This document shows positions 8,364-17,036 of a DNA stretch of 64,000 nucleotides, in pieces. Made by a program: the position numbers and the translations under genes. Under the pieces are notes generated by a model. It had not been told where the DNA came from, made no database searches, and saw only the letters and a list, made by a program, of their open reading frames with translations. Each line of letters begins with the position of its first letter. Positions within the stretch are counted from its first letter, which is position 1. Origin of the DNA: Clostridia bacterium. Lineage in GTDB: Bacteria > Bacillota > Clostridia > Christensenellales > Aristaeellaceae. The stretch is from assembly GCA_017395065.1 (NCBI GenBank), contig JAFPWH010000051.1, positions 62,001 to 126,000 on the forward strand. The letters are read 5' to 3'.

Positions 8364-8923
8364 TTCAGAATCCGCAGGACATTCTCGGGCCCGGCGCGCT
8401 GGCCAAAAAGGCCGAAAAAAAACAGCGGGCCGCGCTCTCCGAGGAGGAAAAGCGCAGACACCGCTGCTGCTTCACAGGACATCGTCCGCAGGGCATCACT
8501 CGCCCGCTGGATGATGTAAAGGTAGATCTGGAAAATATGATTATGATGGCTATTCAGGAAGGCTATACCACATTCGTCACCGGCATGTGCATTGGTGTGG
8601 ATATATGGGCCGGGGAAATCGTGCAGCGGCTAAAGAGTCAGTATCCAGGCATCCGTTTGATTGCCGCCGTACCCTACCCGGGGTTCCCGGACCGTTGGCC
8701 GCCGGAATGGAAAAACAAATATGACCGTCTCCTGAAGAACGCAGACGCGGTCAGGATTATCTCACCAGAGTATGAGGATCAGGTGTTTCAGATAAGAAAC
8801 GAATGGATGGTTGATCACAGCGCCAAGGTCATCGCCGTGAGCAACGGACGCAAAAGCGGCACACAGAACACCATCGCGTATGCGAGGAAAAAACGAATAC
8901 CAGTAGCAACGATCAAAGCATGA
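8360..8923 (+). CDS. SLOG-fold DUF1273-like protein (YoqJ/YpsA-like)
   Basis: A 187-residue protein starting with GTG that overlaps the YolD-like stop by 4 bases. Residues about 34-50 (HRCCFTGHRPQGIT) and 70-85 (FVTGMCIGVDIWAGE) match the nucleotide-binding loops of the SLOG/DprA-like superfamily (DUF1273). A further AVPYPGFPDRWPPEW segment is typical. The superfamily binds nucleotides or nucleotide-derived ligands and occurs in phage and mobile-element operons; the exact ligand is unknown. The charged N-terminal extension (AKKAEKKQRAALSEEEKRR) is extra compared with the core domain. Confidence 0.86.
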   Translation: MIQNPQDILGPGALAKKAEKKQRAALSEEEKRRHRCCFTGHRPQGITRPLDDVKVDLENMIMMAIQEGYTTFVTGMCIGVDIWAGEIVQRLKSQYPGIRLIAAVPYPGFPDRWPPEWKNKYDRLLKNADAVRIISPEYEDQVFQIRNEWMVDHSAKVIAVSNGRKSGTQNTIAYARKKRIPVATIKA

Positions 8924-8936
8924 GGAGGGCAATCGC

Positions 8937-10040
8937 ATGAGACACATTGATGAAGTGATGACCAAAGAACAGCGGGAGCAGTTCGCAAACCGTGTGGAGG
9001 TGCTGGAGAAAGTCAAATCCCTCCTGATGGTGCCCCAGCTGTGTATGGCAACGACGGAGCAGGTGGCCAACTATTTCGATGTTCCGGTGAAGACGATCAC
9101 AACCGTGTTTCAGCGGAACCGGGATGAGCTGATTTCAAACGGCGCGATCATCATGACCCCCGCTGAGATCAGCGGAATGAAGATTCAAAATGAATCCTCA
9201 ATCGGATCCCGTGGGTGTATGCTCTACAGCATCGGGGACGCCGTCTTCTCTGTCAACTACAAAGGCTCCCGGTTTTATCCTCCCCGTGCCATCCTCTGCA
9301 TGGCCATGCTGCTCCGCGATTCCAAGGTGGCAGAGGAAATCCGCACGCAGCTTTTGAACCTGGTGGAAGCCACACCAGCAGAGCTGAAGGTGGCCAATGT
9401 ACAGGCGCAGGAAGACGCCATGCTGGGCTTCGCCCGGGCGATGATGAACGGCGATCCTGACGCCATCGCGCAGTCCGTCCATGAGATGATCGCTCTCAAG
9501 GACCACACAATCGCCGCGCAGGCTGCATCCATCCGGCAGCTTTCGGACGAAAAGGCCGATCTGGAAAACAGGAATCACGATCTGGCCGACCAGAACAGTT
9601 CTCTGTCCATGAGCAACCAGATGCTGGCTGAGAGCGCCGTGACCTGGGAGCCGCGCCGGGTGACCAACGCCATCGTGCGGAAGATCGGCAAAGCCATCTA
9701 CAATGGCAAATTTTCCCTGGCATGGAACGAGCTGTACCGGGAACTGATGTACCAGACCGGGATCAGCGTCGGCCAGCGCGGCGCGGAAAAGAAAAATGAT
9801 TCCGCCCTGTCCACCATTAAGGACGAAGAGTGGCCCCAGGTCATGAAAGTGCTGGCTTCCCTGGCGTACCATTACTGCATCGATGTGGTGGATGTCACCA
9901 ACGAAAAAGTGGTGGAAGCCTATCAGCTGGACCGCATTGAAACGCCGCAGGGCATCAAGTACAACGCGGGGATTTGCCGCACGACCCATATCGCACCCCC
10001 TACGGTAGCAAGCGTCCCCGCTCTAAGGCTCGCCCAGTAA
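8937..10040 (+). CDS. Phage antirepressor-like protein
   Basis: A 367-residue protein preceded by GGAGGGCAATCGC. The N-terminal part (about residues 30-140) contains a predicted DNA-binding section (TTEQVANYFDVPVKTITTVFQRNRDEL) followed by a Bro-N-like region (SRFYPPRAILCMAMLLRDSKVAEEIRTQLLN). A long coiled coil at about 190-225 (IAAQAASIRQLSDEKADLEN) leads into a C-terminal domain resembling KilA-C/ORF6C. This three-part layout is that of phage antirepressors, which antagonise the resident repressor. Within the rightward arm it may counteract one of the XRE proteins. The family call is confident; the target is inferred. Confidence 0.78.
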   Translation: MRHIDEVMTKEQREQFANRVEVLEKVKSLLMVPQLCMATTEQVANYFDVPVKTITTVFQRNRDELISNGAIIMTPAEISGMKIQNESSIGSRGCMLYSIGDAVFSVNYKGSRFYPPRAILCMAMLLRDSKVAEEIRTQLLNLVEATPAELKVANVQAQEDAMLGFARAMMNGDPDAIAQSVHEMIALKDHTIAAQAASIRQLSDEKADLENRNHDLADQNSSLSMSNQMLAESAVTWEPRRVTNAIVRKIGKAIYNGKFSLAWNELYRELMYQTGISVGQRGAEKKNDSALSTIKDEEWPQVMKVLASLAYHYCIDVVDVTNEKVVEAYQLDRIETPQGIKYNAGICRTTHIAPPTVASVPALRLAQ

Positions 10041-10166
10041 GCTCTCCGATACATCTTCTCACAGCAAACGTAACAGAAACGTCGGAATCAATTTCTTCAC
10101 AGGGCGTTGACTTTCTTGCCGAGGTGAGTGATTAATGTCACCACCAAAGACGAGGAGGTCGATGAC

Positions 10167-10982
10167 ATGGGATGCATTCGGGTAACGCCAAGGCCCTCCT
10201 ACTACAGGGAACTGGCAATGAATCCTCCGGCCCCGCCGGAAGAGCCTATTCTGGATGATAAGATTGCAGTCTGTTTCAGAGTGGGCGGCATCGGCGGCTG
10301 GCTGAGCACAAAAAAGCAGGCGATCATCCGGGAAGTAGTGGCTTCCGTTCTTCATGACCGGGGCCATTACCACCGCAGCTACAACAATCCCGATGACTAT
10401 GGGTATTTCACCTGGGACAACATCACACTCCACCAGACAATGCTGGCCATCGGCCCGGTGGAAATTCGTGATCTTGGCCGGTTCGAACCGATCATCACCG
10501 CACTGGCTGAGAAGGGCTGGTCTCCTGAAGATGAAACCGTATTCACCTTCTTCCCCCGGAAAAACCAGCCCGACACTGTTTTCAATCTGATCACGATCAT
10601 TGAGTCCCGAAGGGAACTGGTTGAGAAAGCCCTGGGGGTCTCAGAACCGATCATCCCCTTTATAAGTGATGGACTGGCACTCAGCATCTCGCTGAGTGCT
10701 TTTTCATACCCTTTGATTGAAGCACCGGCATACCTGATGGCGCAGGCCTGCCGGATGGCGGAGACCACAGGAAAAGCGCGGATGAAGCCCTGCGATATGA
10801 GCAATCCCCGGTTTCAGATGCGCTCCTGGCTTCTGCGGCTGGGGTTCATCGGCGAAGCTTTTGAACGCCCCCGCCGCACCCTCACCGAAGCCCTCCAAGG
10901 AGATGTGGCCTTTTTCACAGAGGAACAACGTTACAAAGCCATGAGCAAACGCAAAGCAAAAAGCAAGGAGACCGCCATATGA
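10167..10982 (+). CDS. Hypothetical mobile-element protein
   Basis: A 271-residue protein of unknown function. I prefer the ATG at 10167 (MGCIRVTPRPSYY) because GAGGAGG lies 8 bases upstream; a GTG at 10128 in the same frame has a poorly spaced site. The middle (about residues 60-115) is rich in aromatic residues (HDRGHYHRSYNNPDDYGYF), and the C-terminus is strongly basic (RYKAMSKRKAKSKE). No catalytic motif is visible. It overlaps the first recombinase gene by 4 bases (ATGA), so it may be an accessory factor of the recombination module such as a directionality or DNA-bending protein; that is only inference from coupling. Confidence 0.7.
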   Translation: MGCIRVTPRPSYYRELAMNPPAPPEEPILDDKIAVCFRVGGIGGWLSTKKQAIIREVVASVLHDRGHYHRSYNNPDDYGYFTWDNITLHQTMLAIGPVEIRDLGRFEPIITALAEKGWSPEDETVFTFFPRKNQPDTVFNLITIIESRRELVEKALGVSEPIIPFISDGLALSISLSAFSYPLIEAPAYLMAQACRMAETTGKARMKPCDMSNPRFQMRSWLLRLGFIGEAFERPRRTLTEALQGDVAFFTEEQRYKAMSKRKAKSKETAI

Positions 10983-12004
10983 AATACAACGATGCGATGT
11001 TCGCTATAGAAGAGTCCTTTCATTACACGCCTGAAACTGCTCCCGACAGTACCGAAGGTAAAAGACGCGCTGCCGCCTACTGCAGGGTCAGCACGCTCAC
11101 GGAAGAGCAAGAGCTTTCCTTCGATGCCCAGGTCAGCTATTACTCGGAGATGATCAGCCGGGATCCTTCCCTTATTCTTGTTGGCATCTACGCCGACCAG
11201 GGCTTCTCCGGCCTGAACATGTCCCGAAGGAAGGAATTTCAGCGGATGCTGGCCGACTGTGAAGCCGGACTCATAGATGTGATCTTTGTCAAATCCGTCA
11301 GCCGGTTTTCCCGTAACGCCGCCGACGGCCTGGCAGTACTGAAGCGGCTGAATGTTCTCGGCATCCAGGTCCTTTTTGAAAAGGAGGGTCTGGACAGCTC
11401 CAATCCGGCCACCGAGATGATTCTGAACATTTACGCCACCATGGCGCAGAATGAGTCCTGCTCACAAAGCGAAAACATCCGCTGGGCGCACACCCACAAC
11501 GCGCAGATGGGCAACCCGATCCGCAACGCCTGTTTTGGCTACAGAATCATGAAAAAGGAAGGCGATCCCTTCCGGTATTGGGTCATTTATGAGGAAGAAG
11601 CCAAGATTGTCCGCCAGGTTTTCAGCCTTGCCTGGCAGGGCTACAGCATGGGCGAAATCTGCGCCAGGATGAAAATGCGAAACGCTCAGGTCGCCTCCAT
11701 TCTGCACAACGAAGCCTACAAAGGAGATCTGCTGACCAATAAGACGCTCCGCCTGGATTACGCCTCAAAAAAGGTGATCATGAATACTGGACAGCGTGAT
11801 CAAATTTACATCGAGGAGCACCATGAACCCATCGTGGATCCGGCAATTTTCGACGAGGTACTCCACTACCACAAAAGCGGTATGCTGGATGCACGGTCAT
11901 ACGTCATTCGGCGGAATTGGATGGCCGGCCATCCGGAACTGGAAGAGCGCCGCCGGGCCGCCGCGGCGGGCACGCTGAGCGTCGGAGGGAAGAAAAAAGG
12001 GTAA
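10979..12004 (+). CDS. Serine recombinase 1 of 4 (no zinc ribbon)
   Basis: A 341-residue site-specific recombinase of the resolvase/invertase family. The catalytic region begins RAAAYCRVST with the nucleophile at Ser38. KSVSRFSRNAADGL (about residue 105) carries the conserved arginines. A recombinase domain follows (about 180-300), but the protein ends at 341 with a charged tail and lacks the Cys4 zinc ribbon of typical large serine recombinases. It is the first of four consecutive recombinase genes and is coupled to the gene upstream. It may act as a heteromeric partner of the others, as CcrA and CcrB do in SCC elements; this is inferred. Confidence 0.93.
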   Translation: MKYNDAMFAIEESFHYTPETAPDSTEGKRRAAAYCRVSTLTEEQELSFDAQVSYYSEMISRDPSLILVGIYADQGFSGLNMSRRKEFQRMLADCEAGLIDVIFVKSVSRFSRNAADGLAVLKRLNVLGIQVLFEKEGLDSSNPATEMILNIYATMAQNESCSQSENIRWAHTHNAQMGNPIRNACFGYRIMKKEGDPFRYWVIYEEEAKIVRQVFSLAWQGYSMGEICARMKMRNAQVASILHNEAYKGDLLTNKTLRLDYASKKVIMNTGQRDQIYIEEHHEPIVDPAIFDEVLHYHKSGMLDARSYVIRRNWMAGHPELEERRRAAAAGTLSVGGKKKG

Positions 12005-12011
12005 AAGAAAA

Positions 12012-12043
12012 GCCCCGGAATGGTTGTCAGGCCACTCCGGGGC
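12012..12043. terminator. GC-rich hairpin between recombinases 1 and 2
   Basis: GCCCCGGA and TCCGGGGC form a perfect 8-bp stem extended by GG/CC pairs, around an 8-base loop. Downstream on the plus strand there is no T run, but on the minus strand the hairpin is followed by TTTTCTTTT. It therefore fits an intrinsic terminator for leftward transcription better than for rightward transcription. On the plus strand it could attenuate or stabilise mRNA ahead of the second recombinase. Confidence 0.6.
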
Positions 12044-12059
12044 GGATTGGAGGAACATA

Positions 12060-13550
12060 ATGCTAAACCATGCTTTGTCGCCGGTATCATCCGGCGTGCA
12101 TGTGATTGAGAACACTGGAACATCAGATAAAACCGTTCTGGTCGGCGCTTACTGCCGCGTCAGCACCAACCTTGACGTTCAAAAGGCCTCGCTCGAAACC
12201 CAAATGATCGCATATGAAAAGATCATCAACGATCATCCCGGCTGGGTGCTTGCAGGCATCTATGCGGACAAAGGCCTGAGCGGCACCAGTGTCAATCGGC
12301 GGACGGAATTTCAGCGGATGATTGCGGATGCGAAGGAAGGAAAGCTCAACTACATTCTGGTAAAGAGCATCAGCCGCTTTTCCCGTAACACCGTTGATCT
12401 TCTTCAATATGTCCGGGACCTCAAAAAGATCGGCGTCTACGTGTACTTTGAAAAAGAGCGGATTGATACCGGCAAAACGGATTCAGAGTTCATGGTTTCT
12501 ATTTTCGGCGCTGCTGCCCAGGAAGAAATCATTTCACTTTCCAACAACATGAAGGTCGGGCGGCGCATGAGATTTGCCCAGGGCAAACAACAGTGGACGC
12601 ACATCTACGGATACAGGCGCGGATGGGAGATCGTACCGGCCGAAGCGGAAGTGATCAGGAAAATCTATGATATGTACCTTTCCGGATGCAGCCTTCCCTT
12701 CATCTGCAAATCACTCACCGAGGCTGGCATAGCCGTACCAACAGGCAAAGGCAAGTGGGCAGCCCACACCCTATCAGAGATCATTAAAAACGAGAAATAC
12801 AAAGGCGCCTGCCTCATGCAAAAATCCTACATCAAGGATCCAATCCGGCATGAAAAGGTTTCCAACCGTAATGCCCTGGTCCCGCAGTATTTCAAACAGG
12901 ATCATCATACCCCTATCATCCCGAAAGAAGAGTGGGATGCTGCTAATCTGGTTTTAACCATGAAGGACAGAAAAAGAGGATCGACGCAATATCCACTGTA
13001 TGGCATTCTGCGCTGTCCCGTCTGCGGAGCAAATATGGTCCGATTCCATTATTGCAAGGGTGAGTATTTCTGGACTTGCAGCGGCCAGAATAGCGGCGAC
13101 ACGCGCCAGGAACGGAGCAAGTGCCCGCTGTACGCCATTCATGAATCGGATCTCCTGGGCAGCCTGAAGGATGCTGGTCTTCCTCTTGAATACTGGCCGC
13201 TCAGACAGCAGGTTGAAAGCATCACGTTTCCAAAATACGACTGGGATCACCTGATCATCCATCCTGCAGAAACCGGCGCGCCATACAGAATCCCCATCAC
13301 CTATGATCTGCCCAGCAACAGCCCGCTGCCGATCATTACCGAGGCACCGCATGAATGGCATTTGACGAAGGAAACCAGAACAGTTCTGACCACCTTCATC
13401 AACGGCAAGCCAGTCAACCCCAGCGTTGCGCCGCGCATGCTGGAGCGCATTTGCGGCATCCAGAATCATGTACGCAATCTCACCATTCTGCCACCAGAAA
13501 AATATGAGGCTGATGTTCTCCGAGTAGAATCAGGGAAAAAGAGCGAGTAA
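12060..13550 (+). CDS. Large serine recombinase 2 of 4
   Basis: A 496-residue large serine recombinase. I use the ATG at 12060 (MLNHALSPV) because TTGGAGGAACATA precedes it. The catalytic Ser is residue 35 in GAYCRVSTNL; the helix E region KSISRFSRNTVDLLQY follows at about 105-120. The recombinase domain spans about 180-310. A zinc ribbon near residues 320-345 has CPVCGANMVRF and a later WTC, followed by a C-terminal region of about 130 residues. It is closely similar in layout and sequence to recombinase 3 (shared VGAYCRVSTNL, KSISRFSRNTVDLL, FEKERIDTG, AAAQEEIISLSNN), so the two arose by duplication. Confidence 0.95.
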   Translation: MLNHALSPVSSGVHVIENTGTSDKTVLVGAYCRVSTNLDVQKASLETQMIAYEKIINDHPGWVLAGIYADKGLSGTSVNRRTEFQRMIADAKEGKLNYILVKSISRFSRNTVDLLQYVRDLKKIGVYVYFEKERIDTGKTDSEFMVSIFGAAAQEEIISLSNNMKVGRRMRFAQGKQQWTHIYGYRRGWEIVPAEAEVIRKIYDMYLSGCSLPFICKSLTEAGIAVPTGKGKWAAHTLSEIIKNEKYKGACLMQKSYIKDPIRHEKVSNRNALVPQYFKQDHHTPIIPKEEWDAANLVLTMKDRKRGSTQYPLYGILRCPVCGANMVRFHYCKGEYFWTCSGQNSGDTRQERSKCPLYAIHESDLLGSLKDAGLPLEYWPLRQQVESITFPKYDWDHLIIHPAETGAPYRIPITYDLPSNSPLPIITEAPHEWHLTKETRTVLTTFINGKPVNPSVAPRMLERICGIQNHVRNLTILPPEKYEADVLRVESGKKSE

Positions 13551-13574
13551 AACACAGATGGAGGTTGACACGCC

Positions 13575-15056
13575 ATGAACAAGCACGCAATGCCATCCCT
13601 TACAAACGAAGTTGTCATGATTGAAAACTCTGCTCCTGAAAAGAAGATCATTCGGGTCGGGGCATACTGCCGGGTGAGTACTAACTTGGAGACTCAAAGA
13701 AAGTCGATGGATACGCAAATGGCCGCATATGAGCGAATCATTCAGGCCCACCCCGGATGGGAATTGGTAGATATCTATGCCGATCAGGGCATCAGCGGCA
13801 CCAGCGTCCGAAGCAGAACAGAATTTCTCCGGATGATGGAGGATGCGAGGGCAGGAAAGTTGGATTACCTCCTGGTCAAAAGCATTTCCCGTTTCTCACG
13901 CAACACGGTCGATTTGCTTTCTTTTGTCCGGGAATTGAGCGACCTCGGCGTGCGCGTCTTTTTTGAAAAGGAGCGGATTGATACCGGAGAGCTGGCATCA
14001 GAATTCCTTCTGTCGGTTTTCGCCGCGGCCGCCCAAGAAGAAATCATCTCCCTATCCAACAATCTGAAGGTTGGCATCCGCATGCGATATGCTCGAGGCG
14101 AACAACACTGGAGCAACGTATACGGGTATCGGAAAGGCTGGGTCATCGAGCAGAGCGAAGCCGATGTCATCCGGTGCATTTTTGATCGGTATCTGAACGG
14201 ATCCACCCTGGTTGATATTCGCAGAGAGTTGAACAAACGGGACTGGAGCAAACAGAACAAGGCGCAATGGTCCGCAACAACTCTTTCCAACGTCCTTCAC
14301 AACGAAAAGTATGCAGGCGATCTGAGGATGCAAAAGACCTTCATCGATAATCCGCTCACCAGTCATGAAGCAAAAAACCGTAGCTCCATCATTCCGCAAT
14401 ACTATGTGCGGGATCACCATCAAGCCATAGTCAGTCACGAAGTATTCGATACCGTGCAAGAAATACTGACCATGCGCGATCCAAGCCGCGGCGTTAAGCA
14501 GTACCCCTTTTACGGACTGCTGAAATGTCCGTACTGTGGCATGAACATGGTGCGCTTTAAGCGCAACAAAAGCGCATATTGGACCTGCGGCGGGCAGGGA
14601 GACGCAATCATACGAGAAGAGCGCACGAAATGCATCCCCTACGCGGTCAGGGAAGACGCCCTGGTCCAGGCATTGGCAAGCGCAGGATATCCTTCAGACT
14701 ACGCTCCCCTAAAAGCACGCATTGTTTCGATGACATTCCCGCGCTGGGATTGGACGCACCTGAAGGTCATTCCTTCTGGTGCTGAAAAGAGGCCTTTCCT
14801 GCTGCCCGTAAACTATGAGTATCCGGAATACACACCATATCCAGTCTTTACAGAAAAAGCAAGGGAATGCAATGTAAGAGGGGAAATCAAAGTCATAAGA
14901 ATCATCTATATCAACGGCAACAAAATCCGCTCCGGATGCGGAAACTACACGCGCAATTTCATAAAGTTACTGCAGCAGCAGGTAAACCACATGGTCATCC
15001 GGCCACCGGAAGACTATGAGCTCAACATACCGAGAATAGAGCCTGAAGGAAATTGA
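13575..15056 (+). CDS. Large serine recombinase 3 of 4 (paralogue of 2)
   Basis: A 493-residue large serine recombinase with the nucleophile at Ser35 in GAYCRVSTNL, the same position as in recombinase 2. The resolvase domain covers about residues 25-170 and the recombinase domain about 185-310. A zinc ribbon is formed by CPYCGMNMVRFKRNKSAYWTC and later cysteines. The C-terminal region again matches its neighbour, including the ending PPEDYELNIPRIE against PPEKYEADVLRVE. The start has a GGAGG ribosome site. Adjacent paralogues with intact catalytic residues suggest distinct subunits of one recombination machine rather than a decayed copy; this is inferred. Confidence 0.95.
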   Translation: MNKHAMPSLTNEVVMIENSAPEKKIIRVGAYCRVSTNLETQRKSMDTQMAAYERIIQAHPGWELVDIYADQGISGTSVRSRTEFLRMMEDARAGKLDYLLVKSISRFSRNTVDLLSFVRELSDLGVRVFFEKERIDTGELASEFLLSVFAAAAQEEIISLSNNLKVGIRMRYARGEQHWSNVYGYRKGWVIEQSEADVIRCIFDRYLNGSTLVDIRRELNKRDWSKQNKAQWSATTLSNVLHNEKYAGDLRMQKTFIDNPLTSHEAKNRSSIIPQYYVRDHHQAIVSHEVFDTVQEILTMRDPSRGVKQYPFYGLLKCPYCGMNMVRFKRNKSAYWTCGGQGDAIIREERTKCIPYAVREDALVQALASAGYPSDYAPLKARIVSMTFPRWDWTHLKVIPSGAEKRPFLLPVNYEYPEYTPYPVFTEKARECNVRGEIKVIRIIYINGNKIRSGCGNYTRNFIKLLQQQVNHMVIRPPEDYELNIPRIEPEGN

Positions 15057-15095
15057 TTGTTTCCTTAGCCTGAAGAAAAAAGGAGTCCGATTCCC

Positions 15096-16229
15096 ATGAT
15101 CATTCGCACCATTGCAAAGAAAGACACAACCAAAAGGGTCGCGGCATATGCCCGCGTCAGCACTCTGGAAGAGAGTCAAGATGAGAGCTACGAGACCCAG
15201 GTTCGCTATTTTTCAGAGCTCATCAACAATACCAATGGCTGGAGTATTGTGAAAATCTATGCCGACAAGGGGATTACCGGCACCAGCGCTGATAAGCGGC
15301 CCGGTTTCCAGGAGATGATCCGCGATGCCAATGCCAGAAAAATCGATATCATCCTTTGCAAGTCAATTTCCCGCTTTGCCCGAAACGTAGAGGAAGCTCA
15401 GCGTTACATCCATGACCTGAAAGCTCTGGACGTGGAAATTCGTTTTGAAAAAGAGGGCCTTACCACAGCCGATCCACAGATCGACCTGGTTCTTGGCATG
15501 AAAATGGTGGTCGCCCAGCAGGAAAGCAAATCGATATCTGAAAACATCCGTTGGGCGAATCAGCGTCTGGCTGAGCGAGGCATCCGGCATGTCGGGAGTA
15601 ATCATCTGCTGGGCTATGACGAGATCGACGGCGAACTGACCCCCAACAAGGATAAATGGATCATTGAACTGATATTCCGGTTGTATTCGGAAGGCTCTAC
15701 CATCCCGGCCATCCTCGACGTGCTCAAGGAAAAAGGCGCAAAAACCTTACGGTCCGCCGGAGACTTCAGGTGCAGCAACATTGTCAGCATTCTGAAGAAC
15801 GAAGTTTACTGCGGTGATCGCAACATTCTAAAAACTCCTGTCCGCAATTACCTGACAAAGAAGATTGATCCTTCAGTGAAACGCGAAAGCCATTATGTAC
15901 GGGATCATCACGAGGGGATTGTCACGCATCAGCAGTGGGAATCGGCGCAGGAGCGGCTGCAGCTGGAAAAAGCAAAGAAACAAACCAGCAGTAAACCCAG
16001 AAAGGATCATCATCCCTATTTCGATCGGATTGTCTGCGCCTCCTGTGGACAGCCTTATCGTAGGTGCCTCAGGAAGAACAGGCACGGAGAAACGATACCA
16101 GTATGGAAATGCAGTGGTCGTTCTAAAGGTGAGTGTTGTGGCCGTATCGTCCGCGAAGATGAGCTGACTGAGGTAATGAGCAAGGCTAATAAGATCAGGG
16201 TGACGGAGTTCAGCTTTGAAGTCGTATGA
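15096..16229 (+). CDS. Serine recombinase 4 of 4
   Basis: A 377-residue serine recombinase with Ser22 in AAYARVST and the conserved KSISRFARNVEEAQRY near residue 90. The recombinase domain covers about 150-270. A zinc ribbon lies near 310-345 (CASCGQPYRRC, then WKC), after which the protein stops; it lacks the long C-terminal region of recombinases 2 and 3. It resembles recombinase 1 in the N-terminal part (QVRYFSELI, ISENIRWA). An AAAGGAG site precedes the start. It closes the rightward operon and marks the end of the phage-like element. Confidence 0.94.
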   Translation: MIIRTIAKKDTTKRVAAYARVSTLEESQDESYETQVRYFSELINNTNGWSIVKIYADKGITGTSADKRPGFQEMIRDANARKIDIILCKSISRFARNVEEAQRYIHDLKALDVEIRFEKEGLTTADPQIDLVLGMKMVVAQQESKSISENIRWANQRLAERGIRHVGSNHLLGYDEIDGELTPNKDKWIIELIFRLYSEGSTIPAILDVLKEKGAKTLRSAGDFRCSNIVSILKNEVYCGDRNILKTPVRNYLTKKIDPSVKRESHYVRDHHEGIVTHQQWESAQERLQLEKAKKQTSSKPRKDHHPYFDRIVCASCGQPYRRCLRKNRHGETIPVWKCSGRSKGECCGRIVREDELTEVMSKANKIRVTEFSFEVV

Positions 16230-16272
16230 ACCAAGCCTTCAGGCAGTTTCCCTTCTGCGATTTATTAACAAG

Positions 16273-16293
16273 CATGTTAAATAACACAAGTTT
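16273..16293. repeat. Second copy of the TGTTAnnTAACA site
   Basis: CATGTTAAATAACACAAGT matches the site at 19323 at 18 of 21 positions over 21 bases and in the same orientation. The two copies flank the HTH, exporter and phosphoesterase genes. They may be binding sites of one regulator or remnants of insertion ends. Confidence 0.45.
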
Positions 16294-16304
16294 GGATCAT
16301 TTTT

Positions 16305-16326
16305 ATGCCATTGACGGCATTTTCCT
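16305..16326 (+). terminator. Weak intrinsic terminator after the recombinase operon
   Basis: ATGCC (16305-16309) and GGCAT (16316-16320) form a short 5-bp stem with a 6-base loop, followed by TTTT. It lies between the rightward recombinase 4 gene and the oppositely oriented phosphatase gene. The stem is short, so efficiency is uncertain. Confidence 0.4.
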
Positions 16327-16355
16327 GCTCTGTACAGTTATGACTCTGTTTTCTT

Positions 16356-17036
16356 TCATACGCTCTCCATCCTGAATTGATCACCATCAATAATCATTGC
16401 AGTCAATCTGCCGCCCCTGCCGCAGCCGGTATCGATACAGATAACGCCCTGCTTTGGCAGCGCCAGCCATTCTCCAGGAGGTAACAGTTCCTTCGTTTCT
16501 CCGTCGCCCTTGAACCATGTCGGGAAGTCAAGGGCGATATGGCCCACAACAGTCAAGGGACCGCAGTATTGGTTTTGCAAAACAATATCGTGATCATGGA
16601 GCAAGGTGTACATGTCATTCGATTCAATCGGATCAGCCTTAATTCCGGCGTGAACGGCCTGGATGCTTTCGTCACGCCAGAAAAGCTGGCATTTGTTCTT
16701 CAGAAAAGGCCGGACATCCTCGATTTGAGCGCCATGCTGCTTGAAGCTCTTAACTGTCGCTCTGCGTCCTACCCCATTCCATGCCATCCTCTGTGAGAAC
16801 GTCAGGTTTTCCATCAGAAGATAGTCCTCATGGTTTCCACGAAGCAAAATGAACCTGTCACCATAGGATTCTTCCAGCTTCATGACGGTCTGATATACTT
16901 CCCAAGATTCGAGGCCACGGTCAAACAGATCCCCCAACAGAATCAGCCGATCCTCTGCGCCGGGGTGCACCTTATCAAGCAAAGCATGAAGCTTTTGATC
17001 ACATCCGTGGATGTCGCCTATAATGATCGTCCTCAT
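16356..17036 (-). CDS. Calcineurin-like metallophosphoesterase
   Basis: A 226-residue phosphoesterase of the PP2A/ApaH-like group. The metal-binding signatures are all visible: GDIHG near residue 8, GDLFDRG near 36, GNHED near 67, and VHAGI near 120 with a later VGH. Relatives act as diadenosine tetraphosphatases or Ser/Thr protein phosphatases. Its start overlaps the stop of the ABC exporter gene by 4 bases, so the pair is co-translated. In a cluster that also encodes an HPr-kinase-like protein, removal of a phosphate from a peptide or protein is an attractive role, but that is speculation. Confidence 0.87.
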   Translation of the reverse strand: MRTIIIGDIHGCDQKLHALLDKVHPGAEDRLILLGDLFDRGLESWEVYQTVMKLEESYGDRFILLRGNHEDYLLMENLTFSQRMAWNGVGRRATVKSFKQHGAQIEDVRPFLKNKCQLFWRDESIQAVHAGIKADPIESNDMYTLLHDHDIVLQNQYCGPLTVVGHIALDFPTWFKGDGETKELLPPGEWLALPKQGVICIDTGCGRGGRLTAMIIDGDQFRMESV

